A DNA stretch of 7,202 nt, taken from the NCBI GenBank assembly GCA_004376305.1, contig SOKD01000257.1, positions 1 through 7,202 on the forward strand, written 5' to 3'. Under the pieces are notes generated by a model that saw only the letters and a program-made list of their open reading frames with translations, had not been told where the DNA came from and did no database searches. Source of the DNA: Candidatus Cloacimonadota bacterium (GTDB taxonomy: Bacteria; Hydrothermota; E44-bin80). Shown here in pieces: positions 1 to 5,908 of this stretch (the stretch's first letter is position 1; each line of letters begins with the position of its first letter). The position numbers and the translations under genes are program-made.

Positions 1-93
1 TGACGTCTTTTTCTATTTTAATATCGAATTAAAATTTTCCGGCAGTGTTCACTAATAGTGAGTCAGTACGAGAATGTAAACCAAGTTTATTTT

Positions 94-150
94 CAATCTT
101 TGCTACTTTCGTAATCATGGGCAAAGAATCGTCTTATATTTCAAAGATTG
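94..150. repeat. Inverted repeat with two alternative pairings
   Basis: CAATCTTTG at 94-102 is exactly complementary to CAAAGATTG at 142-150 (9 bp, 39-nt loop). The same left arm, extended to 103, can instead pair with GCAAAGA at 121-127. The two pairings exclude each other. In a leftward transcript from the promoter at 240-268 this would lie in the leader. The region is AT-rich, so chance pairing is possible. Confidence 0.35.
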
Positions 151-239
151 TTCAATTCCATATTCAGTACAGCGGTAACTCCATATCTTTTTTACACTTT
201 AACCACAATTTCCAGGCTGTCGCTCATTGCAAGATTTTT

Positions 240-268
240 ACTATACAAGAAAAAAATAATTTTGTCAA
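240..268 (-). promoter_or_regulatory. Strong sigma70-type promoter on the minus strand
   Basis: Read on the minus strand there is a perfect -35 TTGACA (268 to 263), a 17-bp spacer and a -10 TATAGT (245 to 240), five of six matches to consensus. Transcription would start near 233 and run left out of the window, diverging from the PPOX-like gene. It could drive a gene beyond position 1 with a leader of more than 230 nt, or a small RNA. The only short frame just after the start is 11 codons (ATG at 227-225, stop ending at 192), without a Shine-Dalgarno sequence. Confidence 0.5.
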
Positions 269-308
269 CAAAAATGAAGATATTTCACTGATACATACAT
301 GGGGGTTT

Positions 309-339
309 TTGCTTGACTTAGTCAGATGTTTACGGTAAT
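309..339 (+). promoter_or_regulatory. Possible promoter/operator before the PPOX-like gene
   Basis: TTGCTT (309-314) or TTGACT (313-318) could act as a -35 element. TACGGTAAT (331-339) lies two bases before the ATG and could hold a -10 (TACGGT, 16 bp from TTGCTT). An 11-bp odd palindrome TGACTTAGTCA (314-324) overlaps the possible -35 boxes, as an operator would. None of the boxes is close to consensus, so this is weak. There is no Shine-Dalgarno sequence before 342. Confidence 0.25.
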
Positions 340-341
340 AG

Positions 342-770
342 ATGGATATGGATTCATTGCTTCACGAGGGGAAGTACCTGGGTTTTCTTGCAACCGTCGA
401 TGAAATTGGTCACCCTCATGTTCGCCCGATCGTCTGTTTGGTGAGCGAAGGAAAAATATTCTTTTCCACCAAGGATGGCTCGCGTAAAGCAAAGGAAATT
501 GCGCTGAATACAAGTGTTGAAATAACTATTCCTGTTTGTGTCGATGAAAAATTCAATTATTTTCGTGTCTCCGGCAAAGCATTAAGAATACTTGAAGAGA
601 ATTTTATTGTTGAAACGCTTACGTTTTCGGAATACAATCCAGGCGAATACATTCGTATGAGGGAGAGTGACATCACCTTAATGTATGAATTGCTGCCGAA
701 TCAGGTGGCGCGATATATTCATGATGAAAAGCGGGAGGAAAACGTTACCGGGAAATTCTTTAATCGGTAA
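342..770 (+). CDS. Pyridoxamine 5'-phosphate oxidase-like split-barrel flavoprotein
   Basis: A 142-residue protein of the size and pattern of the small PPOX/FMN-binding split-barrel family. The N-terminal strand pair GFLATVDEIGHPHVRPI (14-30) is the typical family opening, followed by a second strand pair around GKIFFSTKDGSRKAKEI (37-53) and a barrel strand near YFRVSGKALRI (73-83). Family members bind FMN, F420 or haem and carry out varied redox reactions, usually as cytoplasmic dimers; the substrate cannot be told from sequence. It is not a full PdxH, which is longer and has conserved C-terminal PLP-contact residues that are missing here. No Shine-Dalgarno precedes ATG 342; a second in-frame ATG at 348 is an alternative start. 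The M23 gene follows after 19 bp, so the two are probably co-transcribed, although no functional link is evident. Confidence 0.8.
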   Translation: MDMDSLLHEGKYLGFLATVDEIGHPHVRPIVCLVSEGKIFFSTKDGSRKAKEIALNTSVEITIPVCVDEKFNYFRVSGKALRILEENFIVETLTFSEYNPGEYIRMRESDITLMYELLPNQVARYIHDEKREENVTGKFFNR

Positions 771-789
771 GGGTAATTGCACTTTTATT

Positions 790-1500
790 ATGGTTAAATA
801 TGGATGCATTTTGATGATTTTGGTTTTTATCTCTTGTTCCAGTAATGTGCGGGGAACAGGAAACAACACTGAAGACCAAGAGAAGGGCAACAGAAGTGAT
901 GTCGTCGAGGAAGTGAAATCACTTGAGGACTATATTCTGGCATTGAAAAACCTCAAGCCAATGCTGCCGATTGCGAATTCGCATGTTGCCACATTTGATG
1001 GACAATTGCCCAATGCACCGAGGAAGTACCGAAACGGTTATCATGAAGGATTTGATTTCTATGATGGATTTTGTGGCGTGGAGATTGAAAATGGGACGCC
1101 TGTTCTGGCGATTGCTGATGGGAAAGTTATACGCACGGATACATTATATGTTGAGATTGAACCTGAGAAACGGAGTGTCCTGTTGGAGAAAGCAAAGGAA
1201 CGTGGGTTTACCCCAGCTGCTACACTGGACATACTGAGGGGGCGACAGGTCTGGATAGACCATGGTAACAGAATCGTTACGCGATACTGTCATCTGAGCG
1301 GTATACAGCACGGTTTGAAAGGATCCGTATTAAAGGGTGATACACTCGGGCTTGTGGGTGGTTCTGGCACAAAATCAAAGACACCTCATCTTCATTTTGA
1401 GATATATTTCGCTGATGATTTTTTTGGCAAAGGAATGAAGCCCGACGAGATCAGGGTACTTATGGATGAGATATTCGTTCCACTAACGGTGAACGAGTAA
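790..1500 (+). CDS. M23 family metallopeptidase, predicted lipoprotein
   Basis: A 236-residue predicted zinc peptidase of the LytM/M23 type, expected to cleave peptide cross-links of peptidoglycan. Starting at ATG 790 gives a short signal peptide ending in LVFISC with Cys16 as the lipidation site (Phe at -3 is a little unusual), which is why I prefer it to the upstream ATG at 685 that lies inside the PPOX-like gene. A low-complexity linker (17-45) follows. The peptidase domain shows HEGFD (H85, D89), YCHL (H168) and HLHFE (H200, H202). By analogy with LytM, H85, D89 and H202 bind zinc while H168 and H200 are catalytic. All key residues are present, so it should be active rather than an EnvC/NlpD-like activator. 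About 30 extra, helix-like residues (roughly 121-150) sit between the first metal motif and the core strands. No clear Shine-Dalgarno is present; AAGGG at 769-773 is too far away. Confidence 0.85.
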   Translation: MVKYGCILMILVFISCSSNVRGTGNNTEDQEKGNRSDVVEEVKSLEDYILALKNLKPMLPIANSHVATFDGQLPNAPRKYRNGYHEGFDFYDGFCGVEIENGTPVLAIADGKVIRTDTLYVEIEPEKRSVLLEKAKERGFTPAATLDILRGRQVWIDHGNRIVTRYCHLSGIQHGLKGSVLKGDTLGLVGGSGTKSKTPHLHFEIYFADDFFGKGMKPDEIRVLMDEIFVPLTVNE

Positions 1501-1522
1501 ACATAAATCTTTAGCAGCACTG

Positions 1523-1563
1523 TTGCATTTTGCAAATTTTTCTTGCTTTGCCAGGCAAAATGC
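1523..1563. repeat. Nested inverted repeats between the peptidase and transferase genes
   Basis: GCATTTTGC (1525-1533) and GCAAAATGC (1555-1563) are exact 9-bp inverted copies 21 nt apart. Inside are two smaller palindromes: TTGCA-TTT-TGCAA (1523-1535), followed by ATTTTT, which resembles a weak terminator, and TTTGCCAGGCAAA (1547-1559), a 13-bp odd palindrome. The right arm ends directly against the -10-like TATACA at 1564. It could serve as an operator, an attenuator or a weak terminator for the upstream pair of genes. Confidence 0.4.
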
Positions 1564-1569
1564 TATACA
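1543..1569 (+). promoter_or_regulatory. Probable extended -10 promoter for the first heptosyltransferase
   Basis: TATACA (1564-1569) is preceded by TGC, an extended -10 form, with TTGCTT (1543-1548) as a -35 at a short 15-bp spacing. The expected start site is about 1576, two bases before the ATG at 1578, so the mRNA may be leaderless. The same TGCTATAC block occurs in the stronger promoter at 4146-4174. Confidence 0.4.
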
Positions 1570-1577
1570 TTTTCCGT

Positions 1578-2585
1578 ATGAGAATCCTTGTTGTAAGATT
1601 TAGTGCGCTTGGAGATGTTGTTCTTGTTACCCCCCTTTTTCAAAAAATTAAAGCCCGGTATCCAAAGTGTCATCTCGATTTTCTCACCGATATGAAATTT
1701 CAGAGCTTGTTTTCGAACGATCCCCATATTGACAGCATTATCCCATACAATATTGCAGAGGAGACTCCTGCAAATTTGTTGCGGTTAATAGGAAAGATAA
1801 GGGGGAGAAACTATGATTACATCATTGATGTACACCTCATTCCTCGTTCTTTGCTCATTCTTTTTCTGGGGAAAGCAATTGTGCGAAGAAGAATTAACAA
1901 ATATACACGTCAGCGAAGGCGTATGGTTGCGTCCTGCAAACAGGAAAAAATACCGCATGTTGTGGATAGATATCTTGAAACCATTAATGGTAAGAACTCA
2001 AACAGATACAGACCAAAGATATATTTTGAAGAATGGGAAATAGAAGAAATCCGAAAAGGGATGAACGGAATAAAGGATTCAAGGAAAATCGTGGGTTTTT
2101 CTCCGGGTGCTTCCAAAAAAACAAAGATTTGGGAGATCGATAAATTGCGAAAACTTGCACAGTCGCTGATTTTTGACCATGAACTATTTATTATTTTTCT
2201 TGGCAACAAGAATGAGATACCCTTAATTGCAGAGATTTCGAAAGCATTAGATAGTCGTTTTCTCAATCTGGCAGGAAAAACCGATCCCAGGCAACTCGCC
2301 CTCTACCTGCATGCATGCGATGTATTGTTTACCACTGATTCCGGTCCAATGCACATTGCCGTTGCCGCGGGAACTCCAGTCGTTGCCGTCTTTGGACCAA
2401 CGGTCGAAGCATTTGGGTTCTCTCCGTATGATGAAAGAAGCGTTGTCATTTCCAAACAGCTTCCCTGCAGACCGTGCAGTCTTCATGGAAGGGACAGCTG
2501 CCCTCTCGGACATCACAATTGCTTGAAACTCATAGATGTCAATGAGGTTAAGGATATGATTTTGGGTTGTTTGAAAGTTGTTTAA
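1578..2585 (+). CDS. Glycosyltransferase family 9 (LPS heptosyltransferase)
   Basis: A 335-residue GT-B fold transferase that should move heptose from ADP-heptose onto the inner core of LPS at the cytoplasmic face of the inner membrane. The N-terminus MRILVVRFSALGDVVLVTPL is the classic GT9 opening; D13 aligns with the catalytic Asp13 of E. coli WaaC. Mid-protein GASKKTKIW (177-185) matches the phosphate/nucleotide-contacting loop, with K183 the likely equivalent of the WaaC lysine. TTDSGPMHIAVAAGTPVVAV (252-271) is the donor-binding signature. Four C-terminal cysteines (C297, C300, C308, C315) form a C-x2-C-x7-C-x6-C pattern. I chose ATG 1578 because it places the GT9 motif at the N-terminus; an upstream TTG at 1530 adds an unrelated 16 residues. 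No Shine-Dalgarno is visible. Whether it is heptosyltransferase I, III or a related sugar transferase cannot be decided. Confidence 0.85.
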   Translation: MRILVVRFSALGDVVLVTPLFQKIKARYPKCHLDFLTDMKFQSLFSNDPHIDSIIPYNIAEETPANLLRLIGKIRGRNYDYIIDVHLIPRSLLILFLGKAIVRRRINKYTRQRRRMVASCKQEKIPHVVDRYLETINGKNSNRYRPKIYFEEWEIEEIRKGMNGIKDSRKIVGFSPGASKKTKIWEIDKLRKLAQSLIFDHELFIIFLGNKNEIPLIAEISKALDSRFLNLAGKTDPRQLALYLHACDVLFTTDSGPMHIAVAAGTPVVAVFGPTVEAFGFSPYDERSVVISKQLPCRPCSLHGRDSCPLGHHNCLKLIDVNEVKDMILGCLKVV

Positions 2586-2611
2586 TTACTCTGTCGATGT
2601 GATACGATAAT
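2578..2611 (+). promoter_or_regulatory. Possible internal promoter before the second heptosyltransferase
   Basis: TTGTTT (2578-2583), overlapping the end of the previous gene, lies 17 bp from GATACG (2601-2606), which is preceded by TGT as an extended -10. The expected start would be about 2613, two bases before ATG 2615. An overlapping reading is TACGATAAT (2603-2611), which resembles TACGGTAAT before the gene at 342. Neither box is close to consensus. Confidence 0.25.
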
Positions 2612-2614
2612 CAT

Positions 2615-3598
2615 ATGAAAAAGCAAACCATTCTCATCAGGTCTCCAAACTGGGTTGGGGATGCTGTGGTTTCTACATCCATCCTCAAACCTTTACGGGA
2701 AGTTTTTTTAAATGACAGAATCTTTGTTGTTGCCAGGAAATATGTTTCATCCATTTTTACAAATAATCCCTTTATTGATGGCATAATAGCTTTTAACGGA
2801 TTTAATGATGGGATGAAGAAAATCAAAGGAGATATTGGGCTCATACTTCCGAACTCATTTTCATCAGCCCTCCTCTTTGCTGCGAGCCGGGTGAAGAGAA
2901 GGATTGGATACAGTTGTGAATTGAGATCTTTTCTGCTCAGTGATGTGTTACCTCCTGTAGCCTTGCGCTCCGAACACCTTCTTGAGAACTATAAGAGAAT
3001 AGCACTCAGGATAATAAACAACGGCATACCAGATGAATTTCACCCGGGATTGTTTCTTTCGGAATCGGAGAGAGTTAATGATATTTTTGCTGAATGGCAT
3101 AATTCAGTTCAGGATAAACCGGTAATCATCGATCCGGGAAGCAGTTATGGGAAAGCAAAGGTGTGGCAGGTGGAAAAATATGCAGCACTTATTGATTACC
3201 TGATGGAACAGCGGAAACAACTCGTTATTGTGCTTGGTTCATTAAAAAGCATTGCTCTTGTTCATGATATAGTTTCGTTAACCATGCAAAAGCCCATTGT
3301 CCTTACTGGTAAATTTTCGCTTCGTGAATCAATGTGTGCAATTGCAAGGTGCAAATTGTTTATTTCACCCGATACTGGAGGCATGCATATTGCCGCTGCA
3401 TTCGGTGTTTCGCAAATTGCGATCTTTGGTTCATCCTCACCTGTCTGGACACGTCCCCTTAATTCGCGAAGCCGGGTCATTTGCAAATCTCTTTCCTGCT
3501 CTCCCTGTTTTAAGAGGGAATGTCCCTTGGGGACGTATGAATGCCTGAGGAGCATTACCGTTGAGGATACAATAGAAAAAGTTGAGGAGCTTCTGTGA
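2615..3598 (+). CDS. waaF: Lipopolysaccharide heptosyltransferase II-like (GT9)
   Basis: A 327-residue GT9 enzyme. RSPNWVGDAVVSTSIL (9-24) is the form seen in heptosyltransferase II (WaaF), with D16 as the likely catalytic acid. HLLENYKRIA (121-130), PGSSYGKAKVW (174-184) and SPDTGGMHIAAAFGVSQIAI (251-270) followed by FGSSSPVWTRPL also follow WaaF order and spacing. WaaF adds the second L-glycero-D-manno-heptose to the inner LPS core in the cytoplasm. The C-terminus has C295, C298, C303 and C310, a four-cysteine pattern like that of the upstream transferase. It starts 29 bp after that gene without a Shine-Dalgarno sequence and overlaps the next gene by 4 nt. Assignment to GT9 is firm; exact acceptor position is inferred from motif similarity. 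Confidence 0.82.
   Translation: MKKQTILIRSPNWVGDAVVSTSILKPLREVFLNDRIFVVARKYVSSIFTNNPFIDGIIAFNGFNDGMKKIKGDIGLILPNSFSSALLFAASRVKRRIGYSCELRSFLLSDVLPPVALRSEHLLENYKRIALRIINNGIPDEFHPGLFLSESERVNDIFAEWHNSVQDKPVIIDPGSSYGKAKVWQVEKYAALIDYLMEQRKQLVIVLGSLKSIALVHDIVSLTMQKPIVLTGKFSLRESMCAIARCKLFISPDTGGMHIAAAFGVSQIAIFGSSSPVWTRPLNSRSRVICKSLSCSPCFKRECPLGTYECLRSITVEDTIEKVEELL
3584..3589 (+). promoter_or_regulatory. Ribosome binding site deciding the GTG start of the phosphatase
   Basis: GAGGAG lies 5 nt before GTG 3595, inside the end of the preceding gene. Together with the 4-nt GTGA start/stop overlap this suggests translational coupling. It is the clearest Shine-Dalgarno among the five upstream genes. Confidence 0.75.
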
Positions 3599-4149
3599 AG
3601 CAGAAAGCGGTTTTTCTCGACAGGGATGGTACTCTTATCAAGGAAAAGCACTACCTGAAAAACAGTTGCGAGATAGAAATTATTAAAGGGGTGGTAGAAG
3701 GACTTCATATGCTGCAGGATTTGGATTTCAAACTTATCATTATTACGAATCAATCGGGAATCAAGAGAGGATATTTTACGGAAAAGGATGTGGAGAAGGT
3801 CCATCTGGGCCTTCGATCGCTCCTTTTGAAACATGGAATTGAGATTGATGGTATCTACTATTCGTCTGATCTCCCTGAAGAGGTTTCCAGCACGAGAAAG
3901 CCCCGGACCGGACTCATCGAAAGAGCTGAGCGGGAACTTGACATTCAGCTTGATGGATCCTATGTTCTTGGAGATAAAAGAATAGATATTGAGATGGGGA
4001 AAAGAAAACGATTGAAAACTATTCTCGTATTAACGGGATACGGAATGGAACATAAAGGAAAGGTCAAACCAGACTACGTTGCTGAGAATGTATACGATGC
4101 AGCACAATGGATTAAGTCCATGGAAGATGAAGGGATAAATAAATCTTGA
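3595..4149 (+). CDS. gmhB: D-glycero-D-manno-heptose 1,7-bisphosphate phosphatase-like HAD hydrolase
   Basis: A 184-residue HAD-superfamily phosphatase of the HisB-N/GmhB branch. Motif I is FLDRDGTL (7-14; nucleophile D9, acid/base D11), motif II is ITNQSGIKRGYF (50-61; T51), motif III is RKP (K102) and motif IV is GDKRIDIE (126-133; D127, D131). Length and motif spacing fit GmhB, which removes the C7 phosphate of heptose-1,7-bisphosphate on the route to ADP-heptose, the donor for the two transferases just upstream. That context favours GmhB over histidinol-phosphatase. The start is GTG, overlapping the waaF stop. Unusually, the stretch YYSSDLPEEVSSTRKP (88-103) has none of the Cys/His residues that bind structural zinc in E. 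coli GmhB; the whole protein has a single cysteine (C25). Confidence 0.85.
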   Translation: MKQKAVFLDRDGTLIKEKHYLKNSCEIEIIKGVVEGLHMLQDLDFKLIIITNQSGIKRGYFTEKDVEKVHLGLRSLLLKHGIEIDGIYYSSDLPEEVSSTRKPRTGLIERAERELDIQLDGSYVLGDKRIDIEMGKRKRLKTILVLTGYGMEHKGKVKPDYVAENVYDAAQWIKSMEDEGINKS

Positions 4150-4174
4150 CATTTTTTTCTCATTTTGCTATACT
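4146..4174 (+). promoter_or_regulatory. Near-consensus sigma70-type promoter for the ATPase pair
   Basis: A perfect -35 TTGACA (4146-4151), a 17-bp spacer, and an extended -10 TGC-TATACT (hexamer 4169-4174; five of six). The gmhB stop codon TGA (4147-4149) lies inside the -35 box. The predicted start site is about 4181, giving a leader of only about 13 nt; GAGG (4180-4183), 10 nt before the ATG, would sit at the very 5' end, so ribosome loading may not depend on it. Confidence 0.7.
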
Positions 4175-4193
4175 TTGCCGAGGTTGATAAAAG

Positions 4194-5906
4194 ATGAAAT
4201 TAGGAGCTTTGCTTGTAAAGGAAAATCTCATCACCGAGGAGCAGCTTGAAAAGGCTCTGGCGGAGCAGGAAGCCCATGGTGGGCGACTCGGCACAAACCT
4301 CATCAAGCTTGGTCATGTTTCGGAAAAGGATTTGATCGCTGCACTATCAAAGCAGCATAATGTTCCTGGTGTTGATCTTAATACCGTTGAGATAGATGAA
4401 AATGTTTTATCGTTAGTACCTTCTACAATAGCAACGAAGTACGAGCTCATTCCTGTTTCAAGGGTCGGGAAGAAGCTGACTGTGGCAATGATCAATCCGG
4501 ATGATATTTTCGCGCTGGAAGATGTTAAGTTCAGCACGGGATTTGAGGTTCAGGCTGTTATTGCAAGTGAAATTGCAATCAGGGCTGCCCTGGAGAAATA
4601 TTATGAAGGTCAGGATTTGCTGCAAAAGGTGGAAAAGGAGATAGAGGAGTCACTGGATGAAGAAGTGGAAGTTGTCACTGCAGGGGGGATTGGCTTGGAA
4701 ATGTCCGAAGAAGAGGGGAGTGATCTTGCTGCTGAGATTGACTCAGGTCCTATTGTAAAACTCGTTAATACTATTATTACCAAAGGTGTGGAAGCAGGTG
4801 CAAGTGATGTTCACATTGAGCCGTATGAGAAAGAGGTACGCGTTCGATTCAGGATTGATGGCATTTTGCGGGAAATTATGAAGCCCCCGAAGAAAATGCA
4901 CAAGGGAATTGTTTCAAGAATTAAAATTATGGCAAAGATGAAGATTTCGGAGAAGAGACTTCCACAGGATGGACGAATTAAGGTAAAAATTAGAGGAAAA
5001 CCTATTGATCTCAGGGTTGCTAGTTTGCCAACAATGTTTGGAGAAAAGGTAGCAATGAGAATTCTTGACAGATCAGCGGTATCTTTCAATCTTGAGGATC
5101 TGGGGTTTGAAGAAAACCAGCTTGAGCAATTCATTCATGGAATCAAGATGCCTTTTGGAATCGTACTGGTAACCGGACCGACAGGATGTGGTAAAACAAC
5201 AACACTGTATGCTGCTCTCGAACTGATCAATAACCAGACGGTTAATATAACTACCGCTGAAGACCCGGTTGAGTACAGCCTTCTTGGAGTCAATCAAGTT
5301 CAGATGCGGGAGTCAGTGGGCTTAACGTTTGCAAGTGCTTTGCGATCGTACCTTCGGCAGGATCCAAATATTATAATGGTTGGTGAGGTTAGAGATAAGG
5401 AAACTGCTGAGATTTCAATTCGAGCGTCTCTGACAGGACACCTGGTGCTCACTACTGTTCATACAAACACGGCTGCTGCAACGATTACCAGGTTGGTCAA
5501 TATGGGAGTGGAACCATTCCTCATTGCTTCAACGGTTAATAATATTGTGTCGCAGAGGCTGCTCAGAAAGATTTGTCTGAACTGTGCAGAGGAGGTGGAT
5601 GTTTCTGAAGAGTACCTTGAGCGTATCGGTCTTAATCCTGACGATTTGAAGGATACAATATTTCATAAAGGAGCGGGATGCAATGTCTGCAATGGGACGG
5701 GATACAAGGGAAGAATTGGTATCTTTGAAATTATGGGTATGAGTGCACATATGCGCGAACTCGTACTCGACAAGGTTTCAACCGATGTACTACAGCAAGC
5801 TGCAGTTGACGAAAAGATGATGACGCTCAGGGATATTGCAGTTGAGAAACTAAAACAGGGTATAACAACGGTGCACGAGGTGTTGAAGGAAACATCAATT
5901 AAGTAA
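4194..5906 (+). CDS. gspE: GspE/PilB-type assembly ATPase with c-di-GMP-binding MshEN domain
   Basis: A complete 570-residue hexameric-motor ATPase for type II secretion or type IV pilus assembly, acting at the cytoplasmic face of the inner membrane. The N-terminal MshEN region has two copies of the RLGxxLhxxG...LxxxLxxQ motif (2-25 and 31-54) known to bind c-di-GMP in MshE. An acidic linker (about 144-182) leads to the N2 domain beginning near SDVHIEPYE (204-212). The motor shows Walker A GPTGCGKT (328-335), Asp box TAEDPVEY (354-361), Walker B IIMVGEVRD (393-401) and His box TTVHTN (420-425). A CxxC pair (C461/C464, C496/C499) forms the zinc module typical of GspE and PilB. HTNTA is GspE-like, while the stretch around residues 366-401 reads more like PilB, so the system is undecided. 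ATG 4194 is supported by alignment with the downstream paralogue. Confidence 0.9.
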   Translation: MKLGALLVKENLITEEQLEKALAEQEAHGGRLGTNLIKLGHVSEKDLIAALSKQHNVPGVDLNTVEIDENVLSLVPSTIATKYELIPVSRVGKKLTVAMINPDDIFALEDVKFSTGFEVQAVIASEIAIRAALEKYYEGQDLLQKVEKEIEESLDEEVEVVTAGGIGLEMSEEEGSDLAAEIDSGPIVKLVNTIITKGVEAGASDVHIEPYEKEVRVRFRIDGILREIMKPPKKMHKGIVSRIKIMAKMKISEKRLPQDGRIKVKIRGKPIDLRVASLPTMFGEKVAMRILDRSAVSFNLEDLGFEENQLEQFIHGIKMPFGIVLVTGPTGCGKTTTLYAALELINNQTVNITTAEDPVEYSLLGVNQVQMRESVGLTFASALRSYLRQDPNIIMVGEVRDKETAEISIRASLTGHLVLTTVHTNTAAATITRLVNMGVEPFLIASTVNNIVSQRLLRKICLNCAEEVDVSEEYLERIGLNPDDLKDTIFHKGAGCNVCNGTGYKGRIGIFEIMGMSAHMRELVLDKVSTDVLQQAAVDEKMMTLRDIAVEKLKQGITTVHEVLKETSIK

Positions 5907-5908
5907 TT

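Larger units (their letters stand above)
1..341. other. AT-rich intergenic region without a convincing gene
   Basis: No frame here gives a protein I would accept. The longest plus-strand frame (45-338) begins at a GTG with no ribosome binding site, has no recognisable motif and is probably chance. A short open tail in frame 2 (codons from 2 to a TAA at 53-55) could be the end of an upstream gene but is too short to support. What the region does hold is regulatory-looking: a minus-strand promoter (240-268), an inverted repeat (94-102 with 142-150), a 13-bp odd palindrome TCACTAATAGTGA (49-61), an 8-bp A/T stem (15-22 with 28-35), and an 11-bp palindrome TGACTTAGTCA (314-324) shortly before the first gene. 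Confidence 0.6.

Noticed and set aside
15..35. A/T-only hairpin as a terminator
   Set aside because: The stem has no G-C pairs and is not followed by a clear T-run on either strand.
2..55. Frame-2 tail that might be the end of an upstream gene
   Set aside because: Only 17 codons are visible and none forms a recognisable motif.
192..227. 11-codon minus-strand frame (MSDSLEIVVKV) just after the minus-strand promoter
   Set aside because: It could be a leader peptide, but it has no Shine-Dalgarno sequence and there is no amino-acid run or terminator that would support attenuation.
45..338. 97-codon plus-strand open frame
   Set aside because: GTG start without a ribosome binding site, no recognisable motif, odd composition, and it overlaps a strong minus-strand promoter.
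685..789. Upstream extension of the M23 peptidase gene
   Set aside because: It lies inside the PPOX-like gene and would bury the lipoprotein signal peptide that starts at ATG 790.
1523..1541. Rho-independent terminator after the M23 peptidase gene
   Set aside because: The stem has only five weak base pairs and a short T-run; I list it as part of the nested repeats instead.
1530..1577. TTG-started extension of the first heptosyltransferase
   Set aside because: The added residues are unrelated to GT9 proteins, whose N-terminus begins exactly at ATG 1578, and the stretch is promoter-like DNA.
1910..2266. 118-codon minus-strand open frame
   Set aside because: Antisense to the first heptosyltransferase, Ile/Ser-rich in the way shadow frames are, with no motif or ribosome binding site.
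3262..3834. 190-codon minus-strand open frame
   Set aside because: It is antisense to the well-supported waaF and gmhB genes, spans their junction, and shows no motif.
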